A DNA stretch of 64,000 nucleotides, from assembly GCA_963676655.2 (NCBI GenBank), contig CAXXKX010000003.1, positions 1,860,001-1,924,000 on the forward strand, written 5' to 3'. The DNA comes from G963676655 sp963676655. GTDB taxonomy: Bacteria; Verrucomicrobiota; Lentisphaeria; Victivallales; Victivallaceae. Positions 61,694 through 64,000 of this stretch are shown one piece after another (positions within the stretch are counted from its first letter, which is position 1; each line of letters opens with the position of its first letter). The position numbers and the translations under genes are program-made. A model generated the notes under the pieces. It ran no database searches, was not told the DNA's origin, and worked only from the letters and a program-made list of their open reading frames with translations.

Positions 61694-62217
61694 TTATTTA
61701 CCCCAATACTCAAATCAGTATCATCCTTATATTCCGGAAATATTTCATTAAAATTAAATTCACCAGCTAATTGCCTCATTACCTCTCGTTCCCGTCGCCT
61801 CATTTTTTTGCGCGGTAGCGGTGAAAGGTCGTCTTCACCAGCGGCATGGAGCAGGCCGTGTACAATATACAAAGTCATTTCCGCGGCATAACTGGAATCT
61901 TCTCTGACCAAACCTTCCCTTCTGGCGGTGTCGGCACAAATAAACAATTCCACTGCCACTTCTTCCTCCGCATCAAACATTTCGTCCTCGCAATAGCAGA
62001 AGGAAATCACATCGGTAGTTCCTGTATGCCCCACATAATCACAATTGATCCGGGCCATTGTCCGGTCTCCGACAAAAGCGATTGAAATAACGGAATTGTC
62101 CGGTGCCGTGAGCCTTGACAACTCAGCTGCTCTTGTCACCATCCGCTTTATCAGTTTTCGGTTCGGCGGCGGCATTTTTTTCAGATTCCGCGAATAAATC
62201 GTCTTCATCCAGTTCAT
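61690..62217 (-). CDS. ybeY: Endoribonuclease YbeY
   Basis: About 175 residues, single-strand-specific RNase needed for 16S rRNA 3' maturation and ribosome quality. Zinc motif HGLLHAAGEDD near residue 117; the third ligand, His in many species, is Asp here, a known variant. TDVISF near 70 is the second family signature. The start overlaps yqfF by about 95 bases; later in-frame ATGs at 62175 or 62142 would shorten the overlap but cut the conserved N-terminal strand. Coupled to corC by ATGA. Confidence 0.92.
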   Translation of the reverse strand: MNWMKTIYSRNLKKMPPPNRKLIKRMVTRAAELSRLTAPDNSVISIAFVGDRTMARINCDYVGHTGTTDVISFCYCEDEMFDAEEEVAVELFICADTARREGLVREDSSYAAEMTLYIVHGLLHAAGEDDLSPLPRKKMRRREREVMRQLAGEFNFNEIFPEYKDDTDLSIGVNK

Positions 62218-64000
62218 CTTTCGGATATGATATTCTGCTGTGATGCATGGTTGTCAGGGTTTTGACAAAGCTGTCGCGAATCAGCGCCAGCTCGGCAAAA
62301 GTCATATCGGCCTCATCCAACTGCCGATCACGAATCCGTTTCCGGAAAATTTCCCAGACCAGGGTTTCAATTTTATTGTGGGTGGGCTTCTGCAGCGACC
62401 TGGTTGCGGCTTCGCAGGCGTCGGCCAGGCTGATAATCACCACCTCTTTGTCATGTGGCAACGGACCTTTATAGCGGTACTCCTGTTCTTCCACCGAACC
62501 GCCTTTCTCTTTGCTTTCTTCCAGGGCGCGGTGGTAAAAGAATAATACTATGTCTGTCCCGTGATGCCGTTCAATCGCGGCCCTGATGTCACGACGCAGT
62601 TTATACTTGACAGCCAGGTCGATGCCGTCTTTAACGTGATTCAAAATGACCATACTGCTTATTCTGGGATGCAGTTCCTTGTGTTTTTCATGACTTTCCG
62701 CGTTATTCTCGATGAAGTATTCCGGTTTTGTCAATTTCCCGATGTCATGGAACAGCGCTCCCACTCTGGCTTTGATCGGGTTTGCTCCGATAGCGCCGGC
62801 GGCGTATTCAGCCAGAGTTGACACCATTAGACTGTGATGGAAAGTCCCCGGGGCCTCTAACTGCAGACGTTTGAGCAACGGGTGATTGTAATCACACATC
62901 AGCAGCAGAGACATGTTGGTACTAACCCCGAAAAACATCTCAAAAGCAAATGTCAGCAGCAAACTGAAGATCGCGGTCATCAAGCTGGTGGCGGCAATAA
63001 CGCCTATAGCCCAGGGAACAATTTGCGGATCTTTAGCGGCCTGGAAAACCAAACGATAGTCAAGCATCAATGAAGTCAGGAATACCGCGACCGCAATTCG
63101 GATAAAAAATGACCGGTAATTGGTCGAATGGCGTACCGCCAACGCGGCGATACAGCTTAATACCAGTCCTTCGACCGCAACATTGAAATTGTAGCCCAGC
63201 ATAATTGCGATAATCATCGAGACAAACAGGCCGACATAAATGGCGATCCGCAACCCGAGCAGGACCGAAAGCAGGATTGCCGCCGTGGCCAGCGGAATGG
63301 CATTGGTCATTAATTGTGGTGGAACCGAAAACTCGCCGCTGAGAAACGGAAAACTGAGAATTGAACCCCAGCAATACATCAGACATATCACAATAATGAC
63401 GGAGATCAGCAATATTTTCCGGTTGCTGGCTACCACATCGGGGTGGATCTGATAAATATATATCCCGATAAAGATAATCAATAGCAGACTGATAACAACT
63501 GATTCCGTGATCTTCAACGGTTTTTCTTCCTGAGTCTGCCGTTTGTCCAGTTGTATTTTATATTCATTCAACAAGTCGAGTTCGCGTTTTCCGATAACCT
63601 GATTTTTCGTAATCAACGGCTGATGCCGCTTAAAACTCACCATAACCGGCTTCACTCTATCGATTGCGACCAAACACTTACGGTGATAGAGCGCGTCGTC
63701 TTTTCCCAGATTGCCGTTAACTCCGATTATCTGCGCTATCACATTTGTAAAGCCCTCCAGCATAACTTTGCGGTCTGAGCCGGAATAATATTTCAAGGTG
63801 GATTTGGCAATTGCTGCGGCCGCCTCTTCCGGGGTAATGAGCTCGATTGCCGGTTTCGGCATACGATCACGTCCCTTGACGTCGATAATCCGCACTTGCT
63901 GACCAACTTTGCATCCGGCTTTCAAGTTGACACTGATGATCCCCTGGCTCAATTCCCTTTTCAACGCGTTTTCGAAGTATTTGCGCTGGGCTTTATCGTG
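62123..64000 (-). CDS. YqfF/PgpH-type 7TM-HD phosphohydrolase (partial)
   Basis: Open to the right edge, so the N-terminus is missing. Visible: the end of the extracellular 7TMR-HDED sensing domain, about six to seven TM helices, then an HD domain (LFHDIGKLTKPEYFIENNA, HHGTDIVLFFYHRA) with the conserved HD pair, and a low-complexity tail (EKNAAAEPKTDKADGDKSS). In Gram-positives PgpH hydrolyses cyclic di-AMP to pApA. The order yqfF-ybeY-corC is a conserved bacterial cluster usually with phoH upstream, which would lie beyond the window. Confidence 0.93.
   Translation of the reverse strand, partial: HDKAQRKYFENALKRELSQGIISVNLKAGCKVGQQVRIIDVKGRDRMPKPAIELITPEEAAAAIAKSTLKYYSGSDRKVMLEGFTNVIAQIIGVNGNLGKDDALYHRKCLVAIDRVKPVMVSFKRHQPLITKNQVIGKRELDLLNEYKIQLDKRQTQEEKPLKITESVVISLLLIIFIGIYIYQIHPDVVASNRKILLISVIIVICLMYCWGSILSFPFLSGEFSVPPQLMTNAIPLATAAILLSVLLGLRIAIYVGLFVSMIIAIMLGYNFNVAVEGLVLSCIAALAVRHSTNYRSFFIRIAVAVFLTSLMLDYRLVFQAAKDPQIVPWAIGVIAATSLMTAIFSLLLTFAFEMFFGVSTNMSLLLMCDYNHPLLKRLQLEAPGTFHHSLMVSTLAEYAAGAIGANPIKARVGALFHDIGKLTKPEYFIENNAESHEKHKELHPRISSMVILNHVKDGIDLAVKYKLRRDIRAAIERHHGTDIVLFFYHRALEESKEKGGSVEEQEYRYKGPLPHDKEVVIISLADACEAATRSLQKPTHNKIETLVWEIFRKRIRDRQLDEADMTFAELALIRDSFVKTLTTMHHSRISYPKDELDEDDLFAESEKNAAAEPKTDKADGDKSS

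Overview
The window looks like a chromosomal segment from a free-living or gut/sediment-type bacterium of the PVC superphylum, most probably Lentisphaerota (Victivallis-like). This is an inference from three things: a typical Lentisphaerota/Planctomycetota pseudopilin with the [25 protein letters not shown] start and an H-x9-DG end (34381-35094); many secreted or intracellular glycoside hydrolases, each with its own regulator; and large orphan secreted proteins. There is no rRNA, tRNA, CRISPR array or prophage. GC is moderate in genes and low between them. Two genes run off the ends: a GH29 fucosidase on the left and a YqfF/PgpH-type HD phosphodiesterase on the right.

Layout. 1-5451: GH29 fucosidase with C-terminal discoidin-like domains, an MFS exporter, a papain-fold-like (NlpC/P60) secreted protein and a divergent LysR regulator. 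5535-15065: a three-gene minus-strand set made of an ECF sigma factor, a zinc-finger/VWA membrane protein translationally overlapping it, and a 2102-residue secreted membrane-anchored protein that looks like two fused paralogous halves. 15363-19013: a six-gene arsenic-type operon (arsR, ArsP-like permease, mini-thioredoxin, DGC protein, ArsF-like, ArsG/CcdA-like) with a palindromic operator centred on the -10 box. 19279-22560: tilS with a CDC123-like ATP-grasp gene, and ksgA with an FmdB zinc ribbon. 22914-25828: AraC regulator and GH36 alpha-galactosidase, with a textbook class II activator site between them. 25825-30141: macro-domain protein, endonuclease IV, DUF457 membrane protein, a lipoprotein and 6-phosphogluconate dehydrogenase. 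30751-38634: sodium/solute symporter, LacI repressor, pseudopilin and a secreted TIM-barrel hydrolase, a carbohydrate-responsive block.

38725-48340 is a compact nonribosomal peptide operon: an RsbU-like response-regulator/phosphatase/kinase protein, a 2450-residue NRPS (A-T-C-formyltransferase-partial C-A-T-TE) whose thioesterase nucleophile is Cys, and a methyltransferase. 48517-53795 holds a second methyltransferase, a CelD-type acetyltransferase, a Gfo/Idh/MocA oxidoreductase, a family 2 glycosyltransferase and an LPS-kinase-like protein. 53991-55268 holds a 57-residue 2[4Fe-4S] ferredoxin and a RAYT-type HUH transposase. 55294-64000 is a minus-strand run: a protein ending in a pseudopilin-like module, a receiver domain, a TMTC-like membrane TPR protein, an alpha/beta hydrolase, then the conserved yqfF-ybeY-corC set.

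Most unusual items: the sigma/VWA/giant-protein system; the pseudopilin-like module LLPALNxAREKAR reused in three unrelated proteins; the embedded formyltransferase and Cys-thioesterase of the NRPS; a CDC123-like gene joined to tilS; and a short dispersed repeat (TTAATACCAGGTA core, three copies), one copy lying directly upstream of the RAYT transposase.
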